From positions 210,883-274,882 of the forward strand of contig NZ_DS999214.1 in assembly GCF_000156335.1 (NCBI RefSeq): a DNA stretch of 64,000 nt, given 5' to 3'. The DNA is from Roseobacter sp. GAI101. Lineage in GTDB: Bacteria; Pseudomonadota; Alphaproteobacteria; Rhodobacterales; Rhodobacteraceae. Below the pieces are notes generated by a model. It was not told where the DNA came from, made no database searches, and saw nothing but the letters and a program-made list of their open reading frames with translations. Positions 26,515 through 36,371 of the stretch are shown here, one piece after another. The stretch's first letter is position 1, and every line of letters starts with the position of its first letter. The translations under genes were made by a program, and so were the position numbers.

Positions 26515-27299
26515 TAGCGTTCTCCTCCGAAGTTTGAAAAGCGTGCCGCAATCAGCATGACGACCATCGAAACGGTTATGATAATGGTCGAGATTGCGTT
26601 GATTTCGGGCGTGAAACCCTTGCGGATTGACGTGTATATCAGGACCGGCAAAGTGCTGTCGCCCGGTTCAGACAGAAAATAAGAGACCACGAACTGGTCA
26701 AAACTGACGGCAAAGGCAAAGAGCGCACCGGCGATGATGCCCGGCGCAATCCATGGCATTGTGACGCGGCGTGTGACGGTCCAGCCGCTTGCTCCCATGG
26801 ACCGTGCGGCCTCTTCGAGGGTGTGGTCAAATGTGGCCAGACGCGCGCTGACCACCACAATCACATACGGGATCGCAAGGGCGACATGACCGATGATGAC
26901 AGACGGGGTGCCGCGCCCCAGACCGATGCCATAGAAGAAGATCAGCATGGCCGTGCCGGTGATGAGCCATGGAATTGCAATGGGCGGGAACAGCATGACC
27001 TGAAGGAAACGCTTGCCGCGAAATTCAAAACGGAACAATGCGACGGAAGCGGCCGTTCCCAGAACCGTGGCGATCACGGTCGTGACCAGTGCGATCAGGA
27101 TCGACCGTGTTGCGGCGTCCAGAATTTCAGCGTTTCCGGCCAGCTTTTCATACCATTTCAATGAAAATTCGAACGGCAGTTGATAATATTGCGAGGCGTT
27201 GAAGGACATGAACGCCATCACCAGAATTGGCGCATAAAGAAAGACAAGGATGCAGAACAGCCAGATTTTCCCAAGCCGGGCCAGCAATAGACCACTCAT
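26514..27299 (-). CDS. ABC transporter permease (PotC-like)
   Basis: 261 residues from the ATG at 27299, which overlaps the stop of the other permease (ATGA); a longer upstream frame is inside that gene. Six helices are expected. The EAA loop LEEAARSMGASGWTVTRRVTMP is intact, and the first helix starts IWLFCILVFLYAPILVMAFMSFN as in PotC. It pairs with the permease at 27296-28159 as the membrane part of a polyamine/2-aminoethylphosphonate-type importer. The substrate is unknown and the cognate binding protein is truncated. Confidence 0.88.
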   Translation of the reverse strand: MSGLLLARLGKIWLFCILVFLYAPILVMAFMSFNASQYYQLPFEFSLKWYEKLAGNAEILDAATRSILIALVTTVIATVLGTAASVALFRFEFRGKRFLQVMLFPPIAIPWLITGTAMLIFFYGIGLGRGTPSVIIGHVALAIPYVIVVVSARLATFDHTLEEAARSMGASGWTVTRRVTMPWIAPGIIAGALFAFAVSFDQFVVSYFLSEPGDSTLPVLIYTSIRKGFTPEINAISTIIITVSMVVMLIAARFSNFGGER

Positions 27300-28159
27300 G
27301 TTTGGGCCCTCCGCAAGATGGGACTGGAAAGGGCGAGGATAACGAGAACCACCGCCAACAGAATAAAGGAAAGCGCTGCACCAAGCGGCCAGTTGAAGAC
27401 GGCGACAAACTGGTCTTCGATCACGGTGCCGAAATAGGTGCCGACACGCCCGCCCAGAATACGCGGCTCCATGAAAGAGCCGACGACAGGCACAAAGATC
27501 AGGACCGCGCCGGCCAGCAGGCCCGGCAGGGACAGCGGCAAGATGATGCGCCACAGGATCGTGTGCTTGCCAGCCCCCATGGACCGGGCCGCATCAATCA
27601 GATTGTCGTCAATCGCCTGCAACGCCAGATAGGACGTCAGGATGACGTAGGGCAGATAGGAATGGACAAGCCCGATCACGATGGCAGGCGTCGAGAACAT
27701 CAGGTTCACATCTACCTCGAACGGTAAAATGGCATTCAGGCCGATTTCCAGCACGCCATTGCCGCGCAGGACGATCGCCCAGGAGAAAATGCGCACCAGG
27801 GAATTTGACCAGAACGGCAGGATGACAAGAAGAAACAGGGCTTCGCGGGCGCGGCCCTGGATCACTTTGGCCAGCACATAGGCACAGGGAAACCCGACAA
27901 GCACGGCAAACCCCGTCACGATCAAACCCAGCTTTATCGATTTCCAAAGCAGTTTTGCGTAGGTCGTCGTCTGAAAGAAGGCTTGGTAGTTCTCGGTCGT
28001 CAGATGCCATTCTGTCTGTCCGAACGGGACATCAGACAGAAAGCTGAAGTAAAGCATGGCTGACAGGGGCAGGAAGATTGCCACCGTCAGCCAAAGATAG
28101 GCCGGGGAAAGCAGGCTGATGATCTTAGATCGCTGTTGATTGGCGAGTGTCGTCGACAT
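27296..28159 (-). CDS. ABC transporter permease (PotB-like)
   Basis: 287 residues with six predicted helices and the EAA motif IDAARSMGAGKHTILWRIILPLSLPG. The N-terminal part (LLSPAYLWLTVAIFLPLSAMLYFSFL) matches PotB/HisM-type permeases of the spermidine/putrescine/iron family. Starts 22 bp downstream of the binding-protein remnant and overlaps the second permease. No inactivating lesion seen, although upstream genes in the operon are broken. Confidence 0.88.
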   Translation of the reverse strand: MSTTLANQQRSKIISLLSPAYLWLTVAIFLPLSAMLYFSFLSDVPFGQTEWHLTTENYQAFFQTTTYAKLLWKSIKLGLIVTGFAVLVGFPCAYVLAKVIQGRAREALFLLVILPFWSNSLVRIFSWAIVLRGNGVLEIGLNAILPFEVDVNLMFSTPAIVIGLVHSYLPYVILTSYLALQAIDDNLIDAARSMGAGKHTILWRIILPLSLPGLLAGAVLIFVPVVGSFMEPRILGGRVGTYFGTVIEDQFVAVFNWPLGAALSFILLAVVLVILALSSPILRRAQT

Positions 28160-28181
28160 CAGAGCATTCCCTGTTCGCTGG

Positions 28182-28804
28182 TTACTGTGCGGCTTTCAGT
28201 TCTTGCCAAAGGGCAAGATAGGCCTCGCGGTTTTCGTCGGACACTGGGCGCTGGAACTGGACGCGCGCCACGACTTCGGGATCACTTAGAATGCGCTTGT
28301 TGAATGCGTCATCGGGCAAGGCTGCGGCAGCCTTGGCATTTGCCGAAGCCGGGGCACCGTCTGCGGCCCATTTCACATAGAAGGCGGGGTCGATTATCCA
28401 GTTGATGAACGCGTGGGCCGCGTCCTGTTTGGTGGAAGAAACTGGAATGGACAGGCCGTCAAGCCAGCCAATGGCACCTTCGGAGGGGACGACGAATTCA
28501 ACCGGCAGGCCCGCTGACATCGAACGGCTGGCCGATCCCGACCAGATTGTTGCGACCTCAAGATCGCCAGCGGCCATGAACTGGTTCCAGTCGTTTTCAG
28601 ACCCCCAGTAGGTTTTGATCTGCGGCATCAGCGCCGTAAGTTTGCTTTTGACCGCGTCCATATCCGCGATGTCATTGATGTCCTGATCGGTGGCGATCGC
28701 GGCGAACTGGACGGCTTCCAGCGCGTCGTCGCGGATTGACACCTTGCCTGCATGGGCGCTGTCCCAGAAGACCTCGATCGAGGTCGGCGCTTCTTCGAAG
28801 GCCT
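28182..28804 (-). pseudogene. Remnant of ABC periplasmic binding protein (PotD-like), 5' end deleted
   Basis: The frame encodes about 207 residues equivalent to the C-terminal two thirds of a polyamine-type binding protein (EEAPTSIEVFWD, TYWGSENDWNQFMAAGDLEVATIW, PSEGAIGWLDGLSIP, KQDAAHAFINWIIDP). The signal peptide and roughly the first 130 residues are missing. Directly upstream is an intact-looking ribosome site AAGGAG (28812-28817, minus strand) followed by AACACTC. Where the start codon should come, the sequence jumps into the interior of the coding region at about 28804. A deletion starting at the start codon is the simplest reading. The product cannot be exported, so the importer has lost its receptor. 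Confidence 0.85.
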
Positions 28805-28845
28805 GAGTGTTCTCCTTGTGGATATTGATCGGCCTTTTCGGCGCA

Positions 28846-29775
28846 TTATAAGTTGGATCGTTGGCGGGCTGCTGCGATCTGTTCTGCTGTCGGTGCGGAT
28901 GCAGGGCCTTTGACGGTCGTGGAAAGCGCCGCGGCGACATTGGCAAAGGACGCGGCACTGCTTGGATCCCCGGTCTGGGAGAGATGAGCGATAAAGCTGC
29001 CGATATGGGCGTCACCGGCCCCGTTGGTATCAATGGCCTGCACGTTGAAGGGTGGGATTTCGACGCAGGTTTCTGCGGTGCAAAGGACACATCCCGCCGC
29101 GCCGTTCCGAACGATAGCCCCGCCAGCGCGGTTCGCGGCAAGCGCCTTGGCCGCTGCGGTCGGGTCGGAACAGCCTGTCAGAATGGTTGCTTCATGCAGG
29201 TTTGCGCTGACCCATTCGGCACGCGCCAGCGCAGCCTGCACAACGTCCTGTGCCAAAGCCGCGACAATCGGGGCCGGGTCAAAAACCAGACGCAAGGGGC
29301 CGGTATCCTTGCGCAACTAGTCCGACAATGCGCCCCGTGAATTGGGATAGTGCAGGGCATAGCCCGACAGCAGGGCCCACTCGAAATCAGCGAAGTTTAT
29401 GTCGGACAGATCCTTTTGCGTAACATGACCTTCGGCACCATCGCTGGCGATAAAGGTGCGTTCACCGTCCTGATCGATCAAAACGGTGCAGCATACCTGA
29501 TCCCGCGCCGTGTCGTGTCGTGCGGGCGCAAGACGTCGATCTGTTCGGCCGCAAGTCCTTCAAGCGCGACGTTCGCAAAAGGCCCGGTCCTGATCGACCC
29601 GCCATAGCTGACGGACATGCCCGCGCGTTTCGCGGCGACCATCGCGTTGAAGCCGCCACCGGGGGGCAATTTGAAACCCGCTGACAATCGCTTCCTTGCC
29701 CGCAGCGGGGACTTGCTTAACATCGTAAAGCAAATCGGCGACGATGCCGGACATTTGCAGCAGACGACCGTTCAT
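28846..29775 (-). pseudogene. Broken PfkB/ribokinase-family sugar kinase
   Basis: The ATG at 29775 overlaps the stop of the ADP-ribosylglycohydrolase gene (ATGA), the native operon junction. Reading on, three lesions appear. First, a run of six C (29661-29666) where five keep the frame IAPGGGFNA. Second, a 5-bp tandem duplication CACGA (about 29509-29523) shifts the frame after DVLRPHD. Third, an in-frame TAG lies at 29317-29319 after ALSD. With these corrected, a full PfkB protein results: N-terminal GGGFNAM, and C-terminal signature IDTNGAGDAHIGSF holding the catalytic Asp. It should have phosphorylated a sugar or nucleoside released by the neighbouring hydrolase. Confidence 0.88.
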
Positions 29776-30809
29776 ATGGCAACACCATCGGCGACAGGTG
29801 TACTGCTGCCCACGCGGTGGCGCAGCGCAAGCAGATTGGTGGCAATCTGTTCGATGGCCAGCGGGTTGGCCCGGCGCACCTGCTCGACCTTTTCAACCGG
29901 GAAGCCGGAACAGCCGATGCAGGCCCCGGCCATGGCCCCGGAAATCGCGCCGATCGTATCTGTATCATCGCCAATATTAGCGGCGATCACCGCGGCCTTC
30001 CACGGGTCACCGCCCGCCAGCAAGACAACGCCAAATGCCGCCGGAACCGATTCATGGGACGCGACCGAGGTCTCTATCTTGTCCGCAAACTCCTGTACCG
30101 AAACCCCGCTGCCGGCGAGGGCGATGGCCTTCGTTATTTTCTGTGCCATGTCGCTGTGGCCTTCGGGGTAGCCCCGCTGTTGCCCAAGCTTTGCGGCATC
30201 AATCGCCAGGGGGAGCGACGACCGAAAATCGGCACCTGCGATGCCTGAACTGACGACTGCCGCCACGGCACAGGCCGCCGCAATCGCTTCACCCGTGTTA
30301 TGTGTCAGGCGGCACGCACGCTCCACCTGGTCGATCAGACTGGTCATCGGGGTCAGATGTGTGGAAATGCCGACCGGCGTGATCCGCATCGCGGCACCGT
30401 TGGTCGTCCCGTTGCGCCCCGTATGTGCCGGATCGGTGCCTGCCAACATGGCTTCCAAGGCGGCCTTGGTCGAGGGGCCAAGCAGATCGCGCAGGCCGCG
30501 GTCCCTGACATCGGCTTCCCATGCGATCAAATCCTGCGCCCACAGGGTTTCATCAAGCAGGCCGTCGCCCTGTATCAGCCGCGCGGCCAATAATAACGTC
30601 TGTTCGGTGTCATCGGTGACCTTTGCGGCGGCCAGCCCATGAGACACGGGATGATCGTCGATCGGGGGCATGAAATCGGTGATCTGGCCGTAGTGACGCA
30701 TGATGTCCCCCCGAGAGAGGGTTTGCGAGGGCATGCCTAGCGCGTCGCCGACGGCCATCCCGATCAGGGCAGCGCAAGCGCGGTCAAATTCAGAACCTTG
30801 GTGTGTCAC
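29772..30809 (-). CDS. ADP-ribosylglycohydrolase-family protein (DraG-like)
   Basis: 345 residues from a GTG at 30809, 4 bp after the regulator stop; a longer frame upstream overlaps the regulator. Metal-binding motifs of the family are intact: GMAVGDALGMP near the N-terminus, TDDTEQTL, NGAAMRITPVG, and IGDDTDTIGAISGAMAGA near the C-terminus with the paired Asp residues. These enzymes cleave N- or O-glycosidic ADP-ribose bonds or related N-ribosides. Co-occurrence with a PfkB kinase and an ABC importer suggests catabolism of an imported ribosylated compound rather than protein de-ADP-ribosylation. Unlike its operon partners, this gene shows no lesion. Confidence 0.85.
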   Translation of the reverse strand: MTHQGSEFDRACAALIGMAVGDALGMPSQTLSRGDIMRHYGQITDFMPPIDDHPVSHGLAAAKVTDDTEQTLLLAARLIQGDGLLDETLWAQDLIAWEADVRDRGLRDLLGPSTKAALEAMLAGTDPAHTGRNGTTNGAAMRITPVGISTHLTPMTSLIDQVERACRLTHNTGEAIAAACAVAAVVSSGIAGADFRSSLPLAIDAAKLGQQRGYPEGHSDMAQKITKAIALAGSGVSVQEFADKIETSVASHESVPAAFGVVLLAGGDPWKAAVIAANIGDDTDTIGAISGAMAGACIGCSGFPVEKVEQVRRANPLAIEQIATNLLALRHRVGSSTPVADGVAI

Positions 30810-30813
30810 GCCG

Positions 30814-31551
30814 TCAAAACTCCATGTGCAATCCGAAGAGGTCGGGATCCAGGATGCTCTCGACACATTCGATGATGGTCCTGTCCGTCTGGCGGGTCAG
30901 CCTGCGCAACCGCAGCATCGCATCACCGGCATTGCGCCCCATTACGGTGGCATCTTCGGACGAAAGTGCGGGGATCACCCCAGCCCATTCCGCTCCACTT
31001 GCGATCGACAGCCCATGGTTCAGCAACGTCGTATTCAGCGACCCGTCGACTAGCCCCGTTTGCAGAACATCCTCAAGCGTATCGCGCCAAGGCACTCTGC
31101 TGCGCTCAAGCGAGACGCCCTTGCCGGTGGTTTCCAAAAACCGCAGGCGGTCAACGATGAGGCAATCGACACCAAGCGCAACTTCGGTTCCGGGCAGATC
31201 CATGCCGCCGCGTTCAAGGCGCAACACACGGGTAGAGAGCTGCACATCAGAAGAGGAGAGCGCCAAGGTCCACCCCGCCTGATCATCAATCGTCTTGCCG
31301 CCGAATGTCACGAACGACCCGATCCCGCTTTTGGTGGTGATCATGCCCTTGCTCGACAACAGCTCAAGGCTTTTGCGGACGGTGCTGCGGCTTACCGAGA
31401 ACCGTTTGACCAAATCATTTTCGCTTGCCAGCGCGTCGCCACGATTAAGCACGCCTGACCGGATTTCGCTTTCCAGCGTGTGCGCGATGCGCACGGATTT
31501 CGTTGCACCGATCAATGCGTGTCTTGTTTCGTCATGTTTAATCCTGTCCAT
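30814..31551 (-). CDS. GntR-family regulator with UTRA domain (HutC type)
   Basis: 245 residues from ATG 31551 (MDRIKHDETRH); a TTG 12 codons upstream is possible. Residues about 20-90 are the winged helix (ASENDLVKRFSVSRSTVRKSLELLSSKGMI), followed by a UTRA effector domain. It is first in the operon with the glycohydrolase, so it is probably its repressor, with the transported compound or its product as ligand. A TTGACA box on the minus strand at 31582-31587 would place the transcription start near the ATG, so a very short leader or leaderless message is possible. Confidence 0.88.
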   Translation of the reverse strand: MDRIKHDETRHALIGATKSVRIAHTLESEIRSGVLNRGDALASENDLVKRFSVSRSTVRKSLELLSSKGMITTKSGIGSFVTFGGKTIDDQAGWTLALSSSDVQLSTRVLRLERGGMDLPGTEVALGVDCLIVDRLRFLETTGKGVSLERSRVPWRDTLEDVLQTGLVDGSLNTTLLNHGLSIASGAEWAGVIPALSSEDATVMGRNAGDAMLRLRRLTRQTDRTIIECVESILDPDLFGLHMEF

Positions 31552-31933
31552 ACCTGTATGCTTTGCTTGTAAATCGCGCTGTGTCAATATCGAATTTGTG
31601 CAGGCATTCAGATAAGGGCGGCGGTCGGGTTACGCTGGGCAGCTCTTTGCGCAAGTTCTCCGGCGACAGGCATCAAAGCTGAGAAGCAATCAGAAGGAGA
31701 GACCCGAACGTTTTATGTGGTCGCGGCGTCGCTCCGAGATGGTCCGTTAACTGGCCTACAGCACCGCCTGTTCACTCAAGCCGGCAAAGTTCCGCCGTTG
31801 CATCGGTCGTGCTGGGGAACCTTGTCGGTAACATCTGCGTTAAGTGATCAGGACATCGGGCCCTTTGTGGGCCTCCCTGATGTTTCCCTGAAGATGTTCG
31901 TGTTTTAAGTGCCCTATTACAGGAGAGCCCCCA
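31552..31933. other. Intergenic region, GntR operon / lysine-rich protein
   Basis: 382 bp without a supported gene. It holds the TTGACA-type element for the regulator (minus strand). An imperfect hairpin at about 31847-31882 (ATCAGG...CCTGAT enclosing GGGCCC/GGGCC) lies just upstream of the gene at 31934. An AGGAGAG ribosome site lies at 31921-31927. Confidence 0.35.
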
Positions 31934-33028
31934 ATGCCTACGAAAAGTATTCTGCTTGTCACCGCCCTGTCGATCACGGCGATATACCCCGCCAACGCAG
32001 CGACCCAGATGACACCTGTCTGGTCATCCCTGGCCGACACGCATGTCGACGTCAGTGATTTTGCTATCAATGATTTCGATGCAAACATCGTGCACGTCAA
32101 GAACGACAAGGACAAAGGCGGCGGCCACAAGAATGCTGGCAAGGGCACCGAAAAGAAAAAGGGCCACGGCAAGCCGAACGACAAGAAGGTCGGTAAAAAG
32201 GCCGAGGGAAACCCTGGAAAGGGCAACAAGCCCGCCAAGGCCAATGATCACAAAGGCAACGACCACAAGGTGGTCAAGAATAACGGCAAAGCCGATCACA
32301 AGAACGAAAAGCACGACAAAAGGGTCAAGCGGTCGCAAGAAGACCGCGTTATCGCGTCGCAGCAACTGCTTGAGGTCCAGCCGCCCCAGGGTCGCGACAT
32401 GGTAACTCTGCTGTCGGCTGTGCCTTTGGCGCTGCTGGGGCAGGATGTAATTTTCCAGGACATCGACGATGACCGTCTTCTGACCTATCGCAACTGCCCT
32501 CCCGGCCTTGCGAAAAAAGATCCCCCCTGCGTGCCCCCCGGTCTTGCGAAAGACGGTGTGACTTATGATCAATGGGTATCCTATGACGATGACGAGCTGG
32601 AGCGTGTCTATGTCGACCGTCGAGACCATTATCTGCGGACCCAGAACATCGAAGTGCGAAATATTGATGAAATCGATGACTCCGGTCTTTTGCTGAACTC
32701 CGATCAGGTTGCCCGGCTCTACGATCTTGCGCCCGCCCCACGCGGCAGCCGCTATGCGCTGATCGATGGCATGCCGGTGCTTCTTGAAGATCGCAACTAT
32801 ACCGCACTTGCCCGGATCAATGACATGGCCCGCGTGCCAATTCTGGACAACGGCGTGCAGGTGGCACCGACCGCAGCGCTGACGCAGGCCGAACTGATGC
32901 AAGCGTATCGCCTTCCGCCGCTTGACCCAGGCTACAGCTATACCGTCATGAACGGAGAGGTTCTGGCGCTGGAGAATGATGCATTCGAAACACTTCAACT
33001 GATCCGCATCGCACGGGCCGTATTCTGA
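31934..33028 (+). CDS. Secreted lysine/histidine-rich protein with CPPGLAK repeats (RcnB-like C-terminus)
   Basis: 364 residues. Signal peptide (SILLVTALSITAIYPANA-A), then residues about 55-135 are an extremely basic low-complexity tract of Lys, Gly, Asn and His (HGKPNDKK, NDHKGNDHKVVKNNG). Around residue 190 the motif NCPPGLAKKDPPCVPPGLAK appears, seen in RcnB-like and related periplasmic proteins. Two similar C-terminal segments follow, each pairing RLY/AYRLPPL with GYSY/GSRYALIDG-x-PVLLED. It could bind metal or anions, and lies beside the copper cluster, but RcnB-like is only a resemblance. Confidence 0.65.
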   Translation: MPTKSILLVTALSITAIYPANAATQMTPVWSSLADTHVDVSDFAINDFDANIVHVKNDKDKGGGHKNAGKGTEKKKGHGKPNDKKVGKKAEGNPGKGNKPAKANDHKGNDHKVVKNNGKADHKNEKHDKRVKRSQEDRVIASQQLLEVQPPQGRDMVTLLSAVPLALLGQDVIFQDIDDDRLLTYRNCPPGLAKKDPPCVPPGLAKDGVTYDQWVSYDDDELERVYVDRRDHYLRTQNIEVRNIDEIDDSGLLLNSDQVARLYDLAPAPRGSRYALIDGMPVLLEDRNYTALARINDMARVPILDNGVQVAPTAALTQAELMQAYRLPPLDPGYSYTVMNGEVLALENDAFETLQLIRIARAVF

Positions 33029-33386
33029 TCGCGATAGGTTGAGTTTGATAAACATCTTGAGGAGCTGGATGCACGTCCGGCCCCTCGACTTATGACGCAT
33101 CGGCAGCGCGTTCTGGCATGCCGCCCAGAACATGCACGTAGCAGATCCGCGCCTGGCGGGGCTTGCTATCGGGTGAGGGTTCATTTTGTACAGTGTCTCA
33201 CTGCGAGCCCTTAAATAAAAAAAAGACCTTGGATGCCGGGCCATGACTGCATAGCTTCTGGGATGACGACACAGGCCGGACCTTGGAACAGACTGCCCGC
33301 TGACCGATATTCTTGGTTGGCGTTGCGGTGACCTAAATCGCCCCCTGAACGCGGTCCGGAGTTGCGTCCCCTGAAAGGACATCACA
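33029..33386. promoter_or_regulatory. Intergenic region upstream of the copper ATPase
   Basis: 358 bp, no gene seen. An A-tract after TTAAAT at 33211-33224 and a direct repeat GACCTTGGA (33225-33233 and 33279-33287) stand out and may be regulator sites. They do not form the inverted CueR/MerR operator I know. A short ribosome site GAAAGGA precedes the ATG at 33387. Confidence 0.3.
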
Positions 33387-35858
33387 ATGACCGATACGCA
33401 TTCCGAACATCCTGCAACATCGCCGACGGCGTCAAAGATCACTCGTGATCCGGTCTGCGGAATGACTGTCGACCCGAAGGCGGGCAAGCCGACGGCAGAG
33501 CATGACGGCCACACCTATCATTTCTGTTCGGACGGTTGCCGGAAAAAATTTGTATCAAATCCCGACACCTATCTGACCGCCAAGGATCCTGTCTGTGGCA
33601 TGACCGTAGATCGCGCCACGGCGGCGCATATGTCAAAGCACGAGGGGCAGCGTTTCTATTTCTGCTCCTCCGGATGCCAGTCCAAGTTCGACACCGAGTC
33701 CGAGAAATACCTTGGCGACCAGCCCGCGCCGGAACCGATGCCCGAGGGCACGCAATATACCTGCCCGATGCACCCTGAAATCATCCAGGACCATCCGGGC
33801 GACTGCCCTAAATGCGGTATGGCGCTCGAGCCGATGACGCCGTCGGCAGACGCAGGGCCCAACCCCGAATTTGTGGATTTCAAACGCCGTCTCTGGATCA
33901 CCGCGCCTCTTGCTTTCATGGTGTTTGCGCTAGAGATGGGCAGCCATGTGGGCATCCCGTTTGCGGACTGGATCGGCCACACCGCGTTTGGCTGGGTGCA
34001 ATTCGTGCTGGCAACGCCGGTGGTCCTGATCTGCTGGCCGTTCTTCAAGCGCGGCTGGTCCTCTGTGGTGAACCGCAGCCCCAACATGTGGACGCTGATC
34101 GCGCTTGGCACCGGGGCGGCCTATCTGTTTTCGGTCATATCGCTGATCGCGCCGCAGTTGTTTCCCGATAGCATGCGCGACGATATGGGCATGGCCCCGG
34201 TCTATTTCGAAGCCGCCGCCGTGATCCTTGTGCTGGTATTGATGGGGCAGGTCATGGAACTGGCAGCCCGCGAACGCACGGGCGACGCGATCCGCGCGCT
34301 GATGGACCTTGCCCCCAAGACGGCGCGCAGGGTCAGCGCGGATGGCACGGAAAGGGACGTGCCGCTTGAGGATCTGCGCACAGACGACGTGCTGCGGGTC
34401 CGCCCCGGTGAAAGCGTGCCGGTGGACGGTGTCGTGACCGAGGGGCGGTCGTCTGTCGATGAAAGCATGATCTCAGGCGAACCGGTGCCGGTGGAAAAGG
34501 TCGAAGGAGAGCCGGTCACGGGTGGAACGATTAACAAGACCGGCAGCTTTCTGATGAAGGCGCAGAATGTCGGTGCCGACACCACGTTGAACCGGATTGT
34601 CGAGATGGTCGCCAAGGCGCAGCGGTCCCGCGCGCCTATTCAGGCGATGGCAGACAGGGTCGCCGTTTATTTCGTGCCCGCCGTCGTAGGTGTGTCACTG
34701 CTTTCCTTTGCCGCATGGGCAATCTTCGGCCCGACGCCTGCGCTGTCCTATGCCTTTGTCGCGGCGGTTTCCGTCCTGATCATCGCGTGCCCCTGTGCGC
34801 TTGGCCTTGCCACGCCGATGTCGATCATGGTCGCCACAGGGCGCGGCGCGGGGGCAGGGGTTCTGATCCGCGATGCGGAGGCGTTGGAGCGTTTTGCAAA
34901 GATTGACGTGCTGATCGTCGACAAGACAGGCACCCTGACCGAAGGCAAGCCTGCCCTGACGGATGCAGAACCTGCTGACGGGATGGATGAAACCACGCTT
35001 TTGTCGCTTGCTGCGGCTTTGGAGCGTGGATCAGAGCACCCGCTGGCCGAGGCCATCGTCGCCGGAGCGCAGGAGCGCGGCGCGCCGAAGCAGGACAGTT
35101 CCGATTTCGAGGCCATCACCGGAAAAGGCGTCACCGGCGTTGTCGATGGACGCAAGGTTGCCCTTGGCAACGCTGCGCTGATGCAGGATCTTGGCATTGA
35201 TACGGGGGCATTTGCCGACCGTGCCAAAGCGCTTCAGTCAGAGGGCAAAACTGCGATGTTCGTTGCCGGTGACGGAAAACCGGCAGGCCTGATCGGGGTG
35301 GCGGACCGGATCAAGGACACCACACCGGACGCCATTCGCGCCCTGCATGACCTTGGAATGCGGATCATCATGGCGACGGGCGATGCAAAAGCCACCGCCG
35401 AGGCTGTTGGCAAGACGCTCAAGATCGACGAAATCCACGCCGAGGTCAGCCCCGAGGATAAAAACGCGTTGGTCCGGAAACTGAAAGGCGAGGGGATGTC
35501 GGTGGCCATGGCGGGGGACGGCGTGAACGACGCGCCCGCCTTGGCCGAGGCGGATGTCGGCATTGCCATGGGCACCGGCGCGGATGTCGCCGTTGAAAGC
35601 GCGGGCATCACGCTGGTGAAAGGGGATCTGGGCGGGATCGTCCGTGCGCGGCGGCTGGCCGAAGCGACCATGCGCAACATCCGCCAGAACCTGTTTTTCG
35701 CCTTCGTCTACAACACTGCGGGCGTTCCGCTGGCTGCAGGGATTCTGTACCCCTTCTTCGGTATTCTGCTGTCGCCCGTCGTGGCCGCCGCGGCGATGAG
35801 CCTGTCGTCGGTGTCCGTGATCACCAATGCGCTTCGCTTGCGCAGTGAAAAGCTGTAG
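33387..35858 (+). CDS. Copper-translocating P1B-type ATPase with two YHS domains
   Basis: 823 residues. Two N-terminal YHS/TRASH-like metal domains (DPVCGMTVD at about 25 and 71, each with the CxxxF-type cysteines) are followed by a heavy-metal-binding segment YTCPMHPEI...CPKCGMAL. Eight helices are expected, with the CPC ion-binding motif at 468-470 (IACPCALG). DKTGT phosphorylation starts at Asp512, SEHPLA gives the HP motif, and [10 protein letters not shown] the hinge. It uses ATP to export copper from the cytoplasm; YHS-bearing forms are often called CopF/PacS type. No CueR-type gene is next to it. Confidence 0.94.
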   Translation: MTDTHSEHPATSPTASKITRDPVCGMTVDPKAGKPTAEHDGHTYHFCSDGCRKKFVSNPDTYLTAKDPVCGMTVDRATAAHMSKHEGQRFYFCSSGCQSKFDTESEKYLGDQPAPEPMPEGTQYTCPMHPEIIQDHPGDCPKCGMALEPMTPSADAGPNPEFVDFKRRLWITAPLAFMVFALEMGSHVGIPFADWIGHTAFGWVQFVLATPVVLICWPFFKRGWSSVVNRSPNMWTLIALGTGAAYLFSVISLIAPQLFPDSMRDDMGMAPVYFEAAAVILVLVLMGQVMELAARERTGDAIRALMDLAPKTARRVSADGTERDVPLEDLRTDDVLRVRPGESVPVDGVVTEGRSSVDESMISGEPVPVEKVEGEPVTGGTINKTGSFLMKAQNVGADTTLNRIVEMVAKAQRSRAPIQAMADRVAVYFVPAVVGVSLLSFAAWAIFGPTPALSYAFVAAVSVLIIACPCALGLATPMSIMVATGRGAGAGVLIRDAEALERFAKIDVLIVDKTGTLTEGKPALTDAEPADGMDETTLLSLAAALERGSEHPLAEAIVAGAQERGAPKQDSSDFEAITGKGVTGVVDGRKVALGNAALMQDLGIDTGAFADRAKALQSEGKTAMFVAGDGKPAGLIGVADRIKDTTPDAIRALHDLGMRIIMATGDAKATAEAVGKTLKIDEIHAEVSPEDKNALVRKLKGEGMSVAMAGDGVNDAPALAEADVGIAMGTGADVAVESAGITLVKGDLGGIVRARRLAEATMRNIRQNLFFAFVYNTAGVPLAAGILYPFFGILLSPVVAAAAMSLSSVSVITNALRLRSEKL

Positions 35859-35978
35859 CTGGGATTTGCAATGCCACACGGTTGCCTGCGGCAGTCAGGA
35901 CTTGATAACCCCTTGGTGATTTTGCCTTGGATCTGTTATCGGGTATGAACCTGGGACATGTGGTATCATAAGGTGAAC

Positions 35979-36284
35979 ATGCGCAAAATATTCCTCATTC
36001 TGACGCTGGGCTTTTTCGCGGTCGCGATCTTGCTTGGGCAGAATGCGGGTCATGACATGCAGCATGGTCATCCCTGTTCGGGATGTGTCGATAGCGCCGA
36101 TGTGGCAGGTGATATGTCGCTGCCAATGTGTTCGCATGGTGCACTTTGCGTGGTTGCCGCGATGCCAGACGGCTTTACTGGCCTTGGCCACTCGGTCCGA
36201 CGACCGATGCAATATCCTTGGCCCGTCGCCAGCTTTTCTGATCCTGTAACAGTGACCTTCGACCTTCCGCCGCCGCGCGCCTGA
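35979..36284 (+). CDS. Small secreted/membrane-anchored Cys-His-Met-rich protein
   Basis: 101 residues from the ATG at 35979 (MRKIFLILTLGFF...); an upstream in-frame ATG at 35958 is possible. An N-terminal hydrophobic segment acts as signal or anchor. The short mature part has GHDMQHGHPCSGC, then DMSLPMCSHGALC, a Cys/His/Met-rich composition expected of a copper-binding peptide, and ends with a Pro-rich tail. Position between a copper ATPase and a c-type cytochrome fits a periplasmic copper-binding accessory. The family is not one I can name. Confidence 0.6.
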   Translation: MRKIFLILTLGFFAVAILLGQNAGHDMQHGHPCSGCVDSADVAGDMSLPMCSHGALCVVAAMPDGFTGLGHSVRRPMQYPWPVASFSDPVTVTFDLPPPRA

Positions 36285-36371
36285 ACGGGTCTCAAGATAT
36301 CCACCGGCGGATCGCTTCCGCCAGAACGACCACGCGCGGCCCCGGTGCCGTGCGCCCTTCAGGAATTCGAA

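Noticed and set aside
33225-33287. GACCTTGGA direct repeat as a CueR/MerR operator
   Set aside because: Spacing of 54 bp and direct orientation do not match the inverted MerR-family operator; kept only as a note.
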